Origin: Candidatus Poribacteria bacterium
Lineage (GTDB): Bacteria; Poribacteria; WGA-4E; WGA-3G
Reading direction: 5' to 3'
Length of the DNA: 64,000 nucleotides
Assembly (NCBI GenBank): GCA_958295945.1
Contig: OY282386.1
Coordinates: 5,202,204-5,266,203, forward strand
Program-made: the position numbers and the translations under genes
The notes under the pieces: model-generated
Databases searched by the model: none
What the model was told of the DNA's origin: nothing
The model's input: the letters and a program-made list of their open reading frames with translations, nothing else
Shown here: in pieces, positions 38,302-46,653 of the stretch
How positions within the stretch are numbered: position 1 is the stretch's first letter
How the letters are laid out: every line of letters starts with the position of its first letter

Positions 38302-39230
38302 ATGGCACATTATGATGAACTATTCAAACATTTAGGAGAATATTCGCCCGACCAACTCGCAGCCTTGGCTCTGGATACGGAGCAGGTGAGAGTGAGAGAC
38401 TCTCTGAACACCGAGCAACCCACGGTGAAGTTACATCACAGTGATCTGACGTTTCGGGTCTCGCTGCCTGATAGAGGTGAAGATGCAATCCTGCATATAG
38501 AGGCACAAACCGAGGAGAGTCGGGATAAACCGATGTCGTTACGAATGCTGGCGTATGTGAGCTTTCTCGTCCACCAACATGAGATGAACGTCTATTCCAC
38601 GGTCTTCTACCTCCGACCACCTGCAGGACAAAACGACCCTGGACATTTTATACCTATGGAGACGAAGTCATCGGAGGATTGCGGTTTACGTATAATGTGA
38701 TTAGGGGCTACGAGTTAGAAGGCGAGTCATATTTGGATCCGGGTACTGTTGGTTTGTTGCCATTTACACCTTTGATGAGACCCCCTACAGGAACCGCACC
38801 AGAAGCATGGGTTGAGCGGTGTATAGAAACGACGAAGACAGCACCCGTAGACAGCCGCACCCGCAGTACGTTATTATATGCCCTCTCTGTATTTGGGGGT
38901 TTAATTCATCCACCTGAACTTTTTCAGGATGGTATATTGGAGGCACTCATGAGAGAATCACCTGTTTACGAAAGAGTGATGCAACGCGGCATACAGCAAG
39001 GAATTGAACAAGGAATTGAACAAGGAATTGAACAAGGTAAAAAAGAACACGCTGTTGAAGCAATCCTCACAGTGTTAGAGGTCAGGTTTCAGACCGATGT
39101 CGCAGAGAAACTAAAACCTTTTCTCAGGGCAATTGACGATCTGCAACGCCTGGACCATTTACACCGAGTCGCTACCCAAGCATTAGATGTAGATGCGTTT
39201 ACACAGGTCCTCTTGAACCTTGAAAATTGA
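38302..39230 (+). pseudogene. Rpn/PD-(D/E)XK nuclease-family protein, frameshifted
   Basis: Homologue of the intact 304-aa protein at 58930-59844 (AILHIEAQTEES versus AILHIELQLRDS; LPFTPLMRPPTG versus LPFTPLMKRPTG; same GIEQG hinge). The first frame ends at 38700, and the second frame picks up as YTYGDEVIGGLRFTYN. Adding one T to the four-T run at 38646-38649 joins the two into 309 aa. The family is the Rpn/PDDEXK group of recombination-promoting nucleases. The hinge here is a 12-bp tandem repeat coding GIEQ four times. It may be a true pseudogene or a homopolymer sequencing error. Confidence 0.8.
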
Positions 39231-39314
39231 GCTGGAGAACCCATGCCAAGTGACGTGTATTTCTACACATTGACTGCTGGCGATTTCACTGCTACGCGCA
39301 AGAAGTCCGATTAA
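39231..39314 (+). pseudogene. Fossil of a sorting-tail C-terminus
   Basis: Directly after the Rpn-type gene the DNA reads as a degraded copy of the C-terminal tail: a changed VGEPVASG region, then VYFYTLTAGDFTATRK, then KSD and a stop. The nucleotide match to the three intact tails is strong over about 60 bp. No upstream coding part of such a protein remains. Confidence 0.7.
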
Positions 39315-39459
39315 ACTGTAGACCGGGTTTAGTTTGCGAAACCCATAAATCAACGGGACCAATGTGCTTATGGCATTCCCCGGGTGTCAACTTAAGAAGA
39401 TCTCCACATTATTATCAATCTCTCTCAATCCGCATTGTTATTAGGATTGTCCTATATTT

Positions 39460-39681
39460 TAGTTCCGTCCGAACGATATGTTTATAGATCGCGTCTGAAC
39501 ACAGTTTCTTTAGTCCCGTCCGGACGATATGTTTGGACGGTGTGGTTAGTACAAACATATCGTCCGGACAGGACTAAAGAGGGTCTATAGACGTTTAGCT
39601 ATAAACATATCGTCCGGACGGGACTAAAGAACTGAAGGCTACTCGGTTTCTATAAACATTCCGTCCCTACGGGACTAAAGA
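39460..39681. repeat. Five-unit palindromic repeat array with orientation switch
   Basis: Units of about 27 bp, consensus AAACATATCGTCCGGACGGG followed by ACTAAAGA, at 39553-39580, 39603-39630 and (diverged) 39652-39681 in plus orientation, and at 39460-39484 and 39507-39533 in the opposite orientation. Spacing is close to 50 bp. Each unit has an internal CGTCCGGACG palindrome. The region 39315-39459 before it holds nothing I can name. The mixed orientation and short unlike spacers argue against a CRISPR array. Confidence 0.75.
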
Positions 39682-39717
39682 AAACAGAAGTTTACATCTC
39701 TGTGTCAAATGTACCAT

Positions 39718-39840
39718 CCATTGTAGTGCGGGGTCTCTGTACCCCGCCGTTGTTAGTAGATCCAAAGTGGGTGGGGCACGGAGACCCCGCACTACAATGG
39801 TTGATGTGATATTTTGCCAAAAACTTTATACACACGCACT
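39718..39840. mobile_element. MITE-like element, second copy (left end degraded)
   Basis: An inner inverted repeat, CATTGTAGTGCGGGGTCTCTG facing its inverse (39718-39747 and 39771-39800), is followed by the outer end CCAAAAACTTTATACACACGC at 39817-39837. Both match the element at 6139-6323. The left outer end is not clear. Its right end reaches the stop codon of the lipoprotein gene on the other strand. Confidence 0.65.
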
Positions 39841-40658
39841 TATCGATCTTCTTCCAACATATCACGTTGTTTAACTTCATTAATTATCATGTCTAAGTGT
39901 TCTTGGTTTTTTGGGGGCCATGGCACATCAGGAGGTAATCCCAAATCTTCACGGTTGATAGGTTCAGGTTTTTCAGGTAGGATGTTATTTTCTTCATCAA
40001 GATATAAAATCTTCCAACCCCAACCCCATTTCCATCCACCCCAATTCCTCGGATGTTTTCCTTTAAATACAAGATCAAATTTCTGTTGTTCAGAGAGTTT
40101 TGATACACCTCCACCTGTCATGCCAACGCCTACATCCATATTCTTGTGCTTGGTAATTTTGACTTTAACATATCTACTTGAATTCGTAATTGGTATGACA
40201 GTTTTTCCATCTGCACCTAAAAAGTCAACCCACCAAACGTTAGAGTTTTTCTGTTGAGCAGCTTTGAATTGTTTGTGTTCCCAAATTTTTCTTTTAATGA
40301 AAGCATCTTTGAAAGTTTCCCAATCATTGTACTCTTCATTATATAATCGCCATATCCCGTGCTGAGATGTTCTTTCATCCAAAGATTTACGAATTGCCAA
40401 ATACGCTTGAAAATCATGTGAATCTTCAATAATAAAACCTTTATCAATGAGCATCTGAAACCATTCAATAGGATTGTCGATATCTGTTTTCCACTTTATC
40501 AAATTTGGATCAAATGCTTCAAGAATAGCTTTGGGTGTTTGTGGTTGTGGTCCATCATATTTAATCGGTAGTGTTCTTTCAGTCTCTACACAAGCGACAA
40601 CAACACACAAGCAAAGCATTACTGTAAATATCACCAAGAACCTAATATCTCTTACCAT
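39840..40658 (-). CDS. Lipoprotein of unknown function (272 aa)
   Basis: Not recognised. The ATG with AAAGGAG upstream opens a lipoprotein signal ending in the lipobox VVAC (VRDIRFLVIFTVMLCLCVVVAC), so the mature protein is lipid-anchored. The body is rich in Trp and charged residues, with WFQMLIDKGFII, a Trp/Gly cluster (WGGWKWGWGWK) near residue 205, and a Pro-rich segment (LPEKPEPIN) before a helical end. A longer frame starting 12 codons earlier lacks a binding site. The stop codon touches a MITE end. Confidence 0.65.
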   Translation of the reverse strand: MVRDIRFLVIFTVMLCLCVVVACVETERTLPIKYDGPQPQTPKAILEAFDPNLIKWKTDIDNPIEWFQMLIDKGFIIEDSHDFQAYLAIRKSLDERTSQHGIWRLYNEEYNDWETFKDAFIKRKIWEHKQFKAAQQKNSNVWWVDFLGADGKTVIPITNSSRYVKVKITKHKNMDVGVGMTGGGVSKLSEQQKFDLVFKGKHPRNWGGWKWGWGWKILYLDEENNILPEKPEPINREDLGLPPDVPWPPKNQEHLDMIINEVKQRDMLEEDR

Positions 40659-40874
40659 TGACTTATCTCCTTTAGAGTATGTATAGATATACACAGATCA
40701 GATCTGTTTTTACTTTTTTGTTGTCAACGGGACTGATTTTCTTCCATAATTTGAAAATACTTACAAATAAGTCTAAGATTACTATATCAACAAAAGAAGG
40801 AGATTAGATCTTGAAAGCAAACAGTGTTGATGTTTGGAGGGTTTAACTATGGTTGAAATCAGAATTCATTGTGA

Positions 40875-40903
40875 TTGACACACAAAACGGAACGGTGTAT
40901 AAT
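40875..40903 (+). promoter_or_regulatory. sigma70-type promoter of the ATPase-fragment gene pair
   Basis: TTGACA (40875-40880), 17-bp spacer, TATAAT (40898-40903), about 27 bp before the ATG at 40931. Both boxes match the consensus, so the pair downstream is probably expressed although the ATPase is truncated. Confidence 0.78.
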
Positions 40904-40930
40904 TAAAAATGGCAATTGGAGGTAATATAC

Positions 40931-41119
40931 ATGTCCGAACGTAAAGCGTTTTTAGAAAAAGTACATATCAAAAACTTTCTAAGTTTGCGGAATGTCACAC
41001 TTCCGTTCAAACCGCTTACAGTTCTCGTTGGTCCCAATGCAAGCGGGAAGTCAAACTTCTTGCGAGCATTGAGTTTATTTATGGAAGTGATAAGTGCAGA
41101 AATGGAGGAACCTGTATGA
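40931..41119 (+). pseudogene. AAA-family ATPase, N-terminal fragment (62 aa)
   Basis: Begins after GGAGGTAATATAC with the pattern of RecF/OLD-like or AAA_21 ATPases: FLEKVHIKNFLSLRNVTLPF, then LTVLVGPNASGKSNFLRAL with a complete Walker A (GPNASGKS). It stops after 62 residues, where such proteins normally run 350-450, so Walker B, sensor and coiled-coil regions are missing. The stop overlaps the start of the next gene as ATGA. Probably the remnant of an internal deletion in a two-gene system. Confidence 0.75.
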
Positions 41120-41655
41120 TAAGCATTAGGGTATGGAATATAGAATCGGACAGTGACACCAATGCAGTCGGTTTTTTGGAGGATGAGTTTTTGAGACCAC
41201 GGCAGCTTGGACATTTGGCAATCCGATCAGCAGGAAGAAGTGCATTTCGTAAGTGCCATAGAAAGGGTGCTCCTATAAATAAAAGTCTAAAGAAGGCAAT
41301 CCAACACTACCTCAAGCAAGACGATTTTATTGTGTTCGTTACTGACGTTAACAATACCAAGTCAGAGAATCAAAAGTTTATTGAACAGATTAAAAATGTC
41401 GTTGAAGAGATCGATTTCACTGACAAGGTATATTTCGGAACAGACATTCAAGATAGTGAATCTGCAGCGGATACAACGTGGCAAGGTTTAGTTTCAGATT
41501 TTCGAGATCGAGTTGAAAGGGATCGTAAACAGTTTCAGAAGGAATGGGATAGTACTATAGCACGTTTCCACGAGGCATTTGCTGACACCTCAGAAGAGGA
41601 TGTGATGCGCGATTTTGAGGAAGCACTTGCAGAGGTGAGACGTGAACGAAAATGA
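41116..41655 (+). CDS. Toprim-like partner of the truncated ATPase (uncertain)
   Basis: A 179-aa soluble protein translationally coupled to the ATPase fragment by an ATGA overlap. It has IESDSDTNAVGFLEDEF near the N-terminus and DDFIVFVTDVNNTKSEN near residue 73, reminiscent of the acidic motifs of Toprim-type partners (DUF4276-like) found beside AAA_21 ATPases. I could not match further family motifs. The last third is a charged helical region (FRDRVERDRKQFQKEW, EEDVMRDFEEALAEV). With its ATPase truncated, the system is unlikely to work. Confidence 0.55.
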   Translation: MISIRVWNIESDSDTNAVGFLEDEFLRPRQLGHLAIRSAGRSAFRKCHRKGAPINKSLKKAIQHYLKQDDFIVFVTDVNNTKSENQKFIEQIKNVVEEIDFTDKVYFGTDIQDSESAADTTWQGLVSDFRDRVERDRKQFQKEWDSTIARFHEAFADTSEEDVMRDFEEALAEVRRERK

Positions 41656-41736
41656 GAACCGTTGGCGTGATTTCCTAATTTTACACAAAAAGTTATACCG
41701 ATAGTATCCCGTAATCAAAAAAAGAAAATTCCTCAC

Positions 41737-42516
41737 ATGAAACATTTCTGTCTATTACTTCCAATCCTCATCCTCTTCCTCAGTTGTTCACCACAACCGA
41801 TAGAGATCCCTGATCCAAATTTAGTTACAGCAATAAGAGATTCCCTCGGTTTAGAACCAAGTGAACCGATCCTGCAAAAGGATCTGGATACGTTAACATC
41901 TCTGACAGCATCAAATGCTGGTATAACAAAATTAAAAGGTATTGAACAGGCAAGAAATTTATTGAGTTTACAACTGGACAGGAATCAGATTACAGACATC
42001 ACCCCATTGACAGAATTAGTCCAACTCAAAGAACTCAATCTCAGAATGAACCAAATTGCAGACTTGACACCGCTGCAAGGTTTAACACAACTGATAGAAC
42101 TCTCAATCTCAAATGGTCAAATAAGCGATATATCACCACTTGCTGAGTTAACACAACTCAAAGTCCTATCACTTTCATACAGTAGAATCAGTGATATTGC
42201 CCCTTTTAAAAAATTAACTCAACTGAGGGTTTTACGGCTTGTTTCTAACCAAATTAGCGACATCACGCCGCTTGAACATTTGACGCATCTCACCGATTTA
42301 TGGCTTGTATCTAATCGGATACGTGATATTTCACCGATCAAATTTATACCGCAACTTCGCAGTTTATTGGTATCATTCAACCAAGTTCAAGATATTAGCA
42401 TAGTTGAGAAAATGACAAGTTTGAAGGATTTAGGAATTAAGGGTAATCCTATTCAAGACAAGACGCCAGTCTATCGGCTTCAAAAGAAAATTCCAAATTT
42501 GAAAGTAGACATGTAA
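41737..42516 (+). CDS. Internalin-like LRR lipoprotein
   Basis: Signal with lipobox (LLLPILILFLSC), then a short N-terminal cap (IPDPNLVTAIRDSLGLEPSE) and about seven 22-residue LRRs of internalin type, e.g. QLKELNLRMNQIADLTPLQG and LTDLWLVSNRIRDISPIK. The short end motif NPIQDKTPVYRLQKKIPN is also seen at module ends of the giant LRR protein. A surface-exposed lipid-anchored binding protein is likely. It stands alone and its stop is 13 bp from the convergent UxaA-family gene. Confidence 0.82.
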   Translation: MKHFCLLLPILILFLSCSPQPIEIPDPNLVTAIRDSLGLEPSEPILQKDLDTLTSLTASNAGITKLKGIEQARNLLSLQLDRNQITDITPLTELVQLKELNLRMNQIADLTPLQGLTQLIELSISNGQISDISPLAELTQLKVLSLSYSRISDIAPFKKLTQLRVLRLVSNQISDITPLEHLTHLTDLWLVSNRIRDISPIKFIPQLRSLLVSFNQVQDISIVEKMTSLKDLGIKGNPIQDKTPVYRLQKKIPNLKVDM

Positions 42517-42529
42517 GTAATCCTATTCT

Positions 42530-45187
42530 TCACATAGAAACCCCTAACAACCCACGCGTCAACTGAAAATCTGTATTCCCTTTACCGTGTAACTTTGGGG
42601 TATAGTTCCGCGAAGCCACCGCTATAACCAACAATAATAACTCATCAACATCAACAGAAGTCAAATCCACATCTTCTCCATACCGATTTTGTGTTGTCGA
42701 ATCGGTCGTAACTTGAATTAGGGGGACCATCACATGTGATTGTAAGGGTGCTCCAACGATATGTGCTAACGCAAGTTCAACACCCGTTGCTCCTAAACCT
42801 GTGAGAGTTTCCGTAGGTTGATCTGTGGGTGTCTCCATGATGTGAAAACCTTTCATTTCCACCTTCTGTCCATAAGCTAACGATGGGGATGAAGACAAGA
42901 ATTCTGTCAAGAATGTCGCGTTAGCAGGCACAACGACTGTTCCACCCGCATTGATGATTACTTCGGTCAGTTGCATCATTGATTGTGAAACAGATGCAGT
43001 CACTTCACCGACAGATGTTACTGCTATACAAAGGTGTTCTAATCCAGCATCAACAATTGGTATAGAAGGTTTATCAGAAAGTTCATCTACGAACCAATTA
43101 TGCACCTTCTCAATTACTGCATCAATACCTCCGTCCATTTGCACACTTGCCCATCCATAACCTTCAGGAGATATTCCCAGTTTTTGAATCTCATGCCGAA
43201 CATGGTCGTTATGTGTCTTTTCACAGCCGTGTTCCAATAGCAAACCGAGTGCAACCGTAGGATGTGTGAGATGACCAATCATGGTGCGAGTGTGAATCTC
43301 CTCAGTGCGTCCACTTGAAACACCACATCCTTCTGTATGTGCAAGTGCTACAAATCGCGATATCCCGTGATCACTGCCGATACCTTCTTCATTGCATCTG
43401 TGCGCAATCATCTGTGCAATCTGACCTGAACAGAGGCTGGTTGGCAAGATGAGACCGAGTTGATCGCTGCGGTATCCATCTTTTGTTTGAAAAGCACGGA
43501 ATGTGTAGTCATCAGTAGATACATCTGTTGAGAAGATCGGTATCGGTTCACCTGATTTCATCTCGGATGCCTCAAGATAAGGTGTCAGATCAGTCGGTGC
43601 AGTCTGTTTCCAATCACGCCAGAGTGAAACTTGTGAATGTCCTGCTTTTTCACCTACCGACAACTCTCCCGATGCGACACTTACCGTCTGATTAAGCATC
43701 TGTTCACCGAGGCGTTCCATCGGTGTGCCATCAAGGAATGCCCCCGCGTTGACATCCATATCCTTCTCAAGCATCTCATACCGCGTAGTCGTAGTTACAA
43801 TTTTTATTGTTGGTACAAAAGGGAAATTAGTAATGGAACCGTTGCCAGTAACAAAGAATATTATGTTGGAACCGGATGCTACCTGTCCAGCAATGCTCTC
43901 CAAATCGTTGCCTGGACTGTCCATGAAATAGTAACCTGATTTGTCCATCAATTCGCTGTAATCAATAATATACTCAAGGCAGACATCAGGGTCTCGTTTC
44001 ATCGCAGCACCGATTGATTTAATGGCAATGTTATAAAGTCCTCTGAAATTGTTACCTCCGGATGGGTTTCCTTCTGCGGAATGTCCGTGCCATCCAACCC
44101 GTTCTTTAAAGCGTTCAACAGTATTGAGAAACTTCCGTGCTGTCGGTAAATCGCGTACGTTCTGAAGTAGATATGCTTCTGCGCCAATAAGTTCATCTGT
44201 TTCTGCAAGATTGGCACATCCACCGTAACGGATTACCTCTTTCGCAACATAAGCTGCCAATGGATTGCCTGATACACCTGAAAATGCATCTGAACCACCA
44301 CATTGTAATGCTATTTTGAGATTTTCCAAGGACTCTTCTGTCCGTGAGAATCCATTTACAGTATCTAACCATCCGTTGATAATTTCAGTTCCTCTTGCTA
44401 TGTTAGAATCGAAACTACCTTGTAAGCGAAAGAAATGGTGAACGACATCGTTTAAATCGTACTCCTCGCGCACCATATATTCTTTAAGCGTGTCGTTATT
44501 GACAGCTTCAGTACCGTAGTCAACAAGTATGATTGCCCCGATATTTGGATGCACTGTGAAACCTGCCAGTGTCCGTAGCAACAAGTCAATGTTATTTGGT
44601 GTTTTATCTTCTCCCCCTTCTGTGTGTGTCACCGAAACAATACCATCTATGTTCGCATATTTATCTGCACTTGATGAACACTGGTCAGCGAGTTTTCTCG
44701 CAAAACCAGATGTGCGTGCTGTTGTCCCCATTACGACAATATAGTTCCGTGTGCCAACACCACGACGAGATGAACGTCTATAACCAAGAAATGAACGATC
44801 TTCTGAATGGCGTTCAACTTGTCTACCCGGTCTCAATGCTTTTTCATCAAGGTTAAAGGGTTTTATCGTGTCAATGAAGTTCGGCGTGTTCGGCAGCTCA
44901 AAATCCAGATTTCTGATTGACAACGAATCTATCATCTTCTGATTGCATACATAATCGCCAGGGGCAATTGCGCGTGAAGCATATCCGAAAGGCAATCCCC
45001 AGGATAATAACGGCTCACCTTCTGCTATTAATTTGACGGCGAATCGATGTCCTTCCAACACGGAATGTGATAATGAAAACTGCTCATCATACTGAATCTG
45101 TGTTCCGACATCTAATTTCTGGGTTGCAATTGCTACGTTGTCATCTGGTGCAGGTAACCTCGCAACACTTAGAAAATTATGTGTCAT
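42530..45187 (-). CDS. UxaA-family (altronate/galactarate dehydratase-like) protein, enlarged
   Basis: Residues 1-120 resemble the SAF domain of UxaA/GarD (NVAIATQKLDVGTQI...APGDYVCNQ). Residues 130-530 form a full UxaA body: GIVSVTHTEGGED, LQCGGSDAFSGVSGNPL, FMDSPGNDLESIAGQVASG, and VNAGAFLDGTP. A further 350 residues repeat the N-lobe pattern (LILPTSLCSGQIAQMIA, FVALAHTEGCGVSSGR, LTHPTVALGLLLEHGCE) and then an unfamiliar C-terminal part. At 885 aa it is far longer than the usual 500. It probably dehydrates a sugar acid using iron, but substrate is unknown. Start has GGGAGG, and it follows the methyltransferase gene by 9 bp. Confidence 0.75.
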   Translation of the reverse strand: MTHNFLSVARLPAPDDNVAIATQKLDVGTQIQYDEQFSLSHSVLEGHRFAVKLIAEGEPLLSWGLPFGYASRAIAPGDYVCNQKMIDSLSIRNLDFELPNTPNFIDTIKPFNLDEKALRPGRQVERHSEDRSFLGYRRSSRRGVGTRNYIVVMGTTARTSGFARKLADQCSSSADKYANIDGIVSVTHTEGGEDKTPNNIDLLLRTLAGFTVHPNIGAIILVDYGTEAVNNDTLKEYMVREEYDLNDVVHHFFRLQGSFDSNIARGTEIINGWLDTVNGFSRTEESLENLKIALQCGGSDAFSGVSGNPLAAYVAKEVIRYGGCANLAETDELIGAEAYLLQNVRDLPTARKFLNTVERFKERVGWHGHSAEGNPSGGNNFRGLYNIAIKSIGAAMKRDPDVCLEYIIDYSELMDKSGYYFMDSPGNDLESIAGQVASGSNIIFFVTGNGSITNFPFVPTIKIVTTTTRYEMLEKDMDVNAGAFLDGTPMERLGEQMLNQTVSVASGELSVGEKAGHSQVSLWRDWKQTAPTDLTPYLEASEMKSGEPIPIFSTDVSTDDYTFRAFQTKDGYRSDQLGLILPTSLCSGQIAQMIAHRCNEEGIGSDHGISRFVALAHTEGCGVSSGRTEEIHTRTMIGHLTHPTVALGLLLEHGCEKTHNDHVRHEIQKLGISPEGYGWASVQMDGGIDAVIEKVHNWFVDELSDKPSIPIVDAGLEHLCIAVTSVGEVTASVSQSMMQLTEVIINAGGTVVVPANATFLTEFLSSSPSLAYGQKVEMKGFHIMETPTDQPTETLTGLGATGVELALAHIVGAPLQSHVMVPLIQVTTDSTTQNRYGEDVDLTSVDVDELLLLVIAVASRNYTPKLHGKGNTDFQLTRGLLGVSM

Positions 45188-45196
45188 AGTACCTCC

Positions 45197-45766
45197 CTAT
45201 CTACGATAGATACTTACCTCAATAGCATCCTTTTTAACCCACGGCAGGTCAATATCAAACCAATGTGTCTCAGAATCAAAGTTTGTGCGGACATGTTTAA
45301 GATAATCTGTCATAGCATCTGCTCCGATACCAACATTATCTGCTAATACAGTTGCTGGATCGGTCAATTGTGGTTCAATTGCTTCAAAACATGGAAAGTA
45401 GTTATCAAAGTTATTATCAAGGAGCAGAAAATCTACAGGTTCTTTAATATCTTTTAGTGCCTCCTGTGCATCACCGGTACGAGAATCAACGAGGTCCGCT
45501 ACGCCAGCACTTTCAAAATTCGCTTGTGCTTGTTTTGCGCGGTTCGTATCTATTTCAATTGTTATCAAACGTCCAGAACCTATTTCTTTCAATACGCGTA
45601 ACATCCAGAGACCAGAATATCCTATTGCAGTGCCACATTCAACGATGAGAGAAGGTTTAGCTTTCTCCACCCATCCTGCAATAAATTTTGCTTTTTCTGG
45701 ACCCAACATCGGAATCCTTTCTTCTCTACACTGTTCCTCAACCTTTTGTAAAACTTGTTCAAACAT
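45197..45766 (-). CDS. SAM-dependent O-methyltransferase
   Basis: The ATG at 45766 follows AAGGAGG; an upstream extension of 48 codons lacks such a site. The 189-aa protein has the class I fold of the catechol/caffeoyl-CoA O-methyltransferase group: IVECGTAIGYSGLWML (motif I), LITIEIDTNRAKQAQANFESAG (motif II region), GDAQEAL, and PVDFLLLDNNFDNYFP with the acidic residue usually involved in metal binding. Substrate unknown. It is the first gene of a two-gene operon with the enlarged UxaA-family gene, so a sugar-acid or aromatic pathway is possible. Confidence 0.82.
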   Translation of the reverse strand: MFEQVLQKVEEQCREERIPMLGPEKAKFIAGWVEKAKPSLIVECGTAIGYSGLWMLRVLKEIGSGRLITIEIDTNRAKQAQANFESAGVADLVDSRTGDAQEALKDIKEPVDFLLLDNNFDNYFPCFEAIEPQLTDPATVLADNVGIGADAMTDYLKHVRTNFDSETHWFDIDLPWVKKDAIEVSIYRR

Positions 45767-46044
45767 ATAGTCCTCCTTATACAATAGCGTCCCTTCCATT
45801 TGGATTTGACACCAATAAATCAGTATGGTAACATTTTTAAGATGCTTAGTGGTATTTGATTGTAAAATCTCCTTATCAACGATATATGATAGCGTACAAT
45901 GATGAGACAATCTTACACGAATTTCATGTTAGGGTCAAGTAATCAAGTTTGAATCATATTTTGACTTAAAATTTAAGAGAAAAAATTGAAACTGAATTCG
46001 CAATTCGGTGTATATTAGATTGTAAGCATCTCCGGAGGTGCCGA

Positions 46045-46653
46045 ATGCCAGAATTAGACGATGAATTAATGCAACGTTTCCAAAAAGGCGATGAGGATGC
46101 CTTTAATTTATTAGTGCGTCGGCATCAAAAACCGTTGATCAATTTCATTGCAAGGTTCACCGGGGATAAAGATAATGCTGAAGACTTGGCACAGGAGACT
46201 TTCATTCGAATGTTTAAAGCTGCCAATCGATACAAACCGGGACGTGCTCAGTTTAAAACTTGGATGTATTTCATTGCAAAAAATCTTTGCAAGAATGAAA
46301 TTCGAAACCGAGGCCGTAGAGAAAGGTATCAGATTGACAATATCGTCTCCAACGACAATTCTGTGGATGGAAATAATGAAGAAATTGATCTTATTGCAAG
46401 TGCACCTGCCGACTCTGCCTTCCAACCAGAAGTCGCACTGGAACGCAAAGAACTTCGTAGCATAATCCAGAAAGCGATCGCAGAATTGCCAGAACAGTAT
46501 AGACTTCCCTTGGTTCTGCGGGACATACAAGGACTGAGTTATGATGAAATCGGCAATATACTTGAACTGCGCAGCGGCACTACTAAATCGCGTATCAATA
46601 GAGCACGACTTATGTTAAAGGACAAACTTAAATCATATATGGAGTTAATATGA
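46045..46653 (+). CDS. ECF-family RNA polymerase sigma factor
   Basis: Directs RNA polymerase to a stress-type regulon. Region 2 is complete (residues 10-88: FQKGDEDAFNLLVRRH, GDKDNAEDLAQETFIRMF, FKTWMYFIAKNLCKNEIR) and region 4 has the HTH (residues 148-195: LPEQYRLPLVLRDIQGLSYDEIG, SGTTKSRINRARLMLK). Region 3 is absent, as in all ECF factors. The ATG has CCGGAGGTGCCGA upstream. A TTGAAA...TATATT pair lies upstream at 45986-46017 with a 19-bp gap and is a weak promoter candidate. It overlaps the anti-sigma gene by 4 bp. Confidence 0.93.
   Translation: MPELDDELMQRFQKGDEDAFNLLVRRHQKPLINFIARFTGDKDNAEDLAQETFIRMFKAANRYKPGRAQFKTWMYFIAKNLCKNEIRNRGRRERYQIDNIVSNDNSVDGNNEEIDLIASAPADSAFQPEVALERKELRSIIQKAIAELPEQYRLPLVLRDIQGLSYDEIGNILELRSGTTKSRINRARLMLKDKLKSYMELI

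Noticed and set aside
38640-38660. Programmed -1 ribosomal frameshift at CATTTTATA
   Set aside because: No proper slippery heptamer with a downstream stem was seen, and the intact homologue is encoded in one frame, so a simple indel is more likely.
39460-39681. CRISPR array
   Set aside because: Units change orientation and are themselves palindromic, spacers are short and not equal in character, the last unit is diverged, and no cas gene is nearby.
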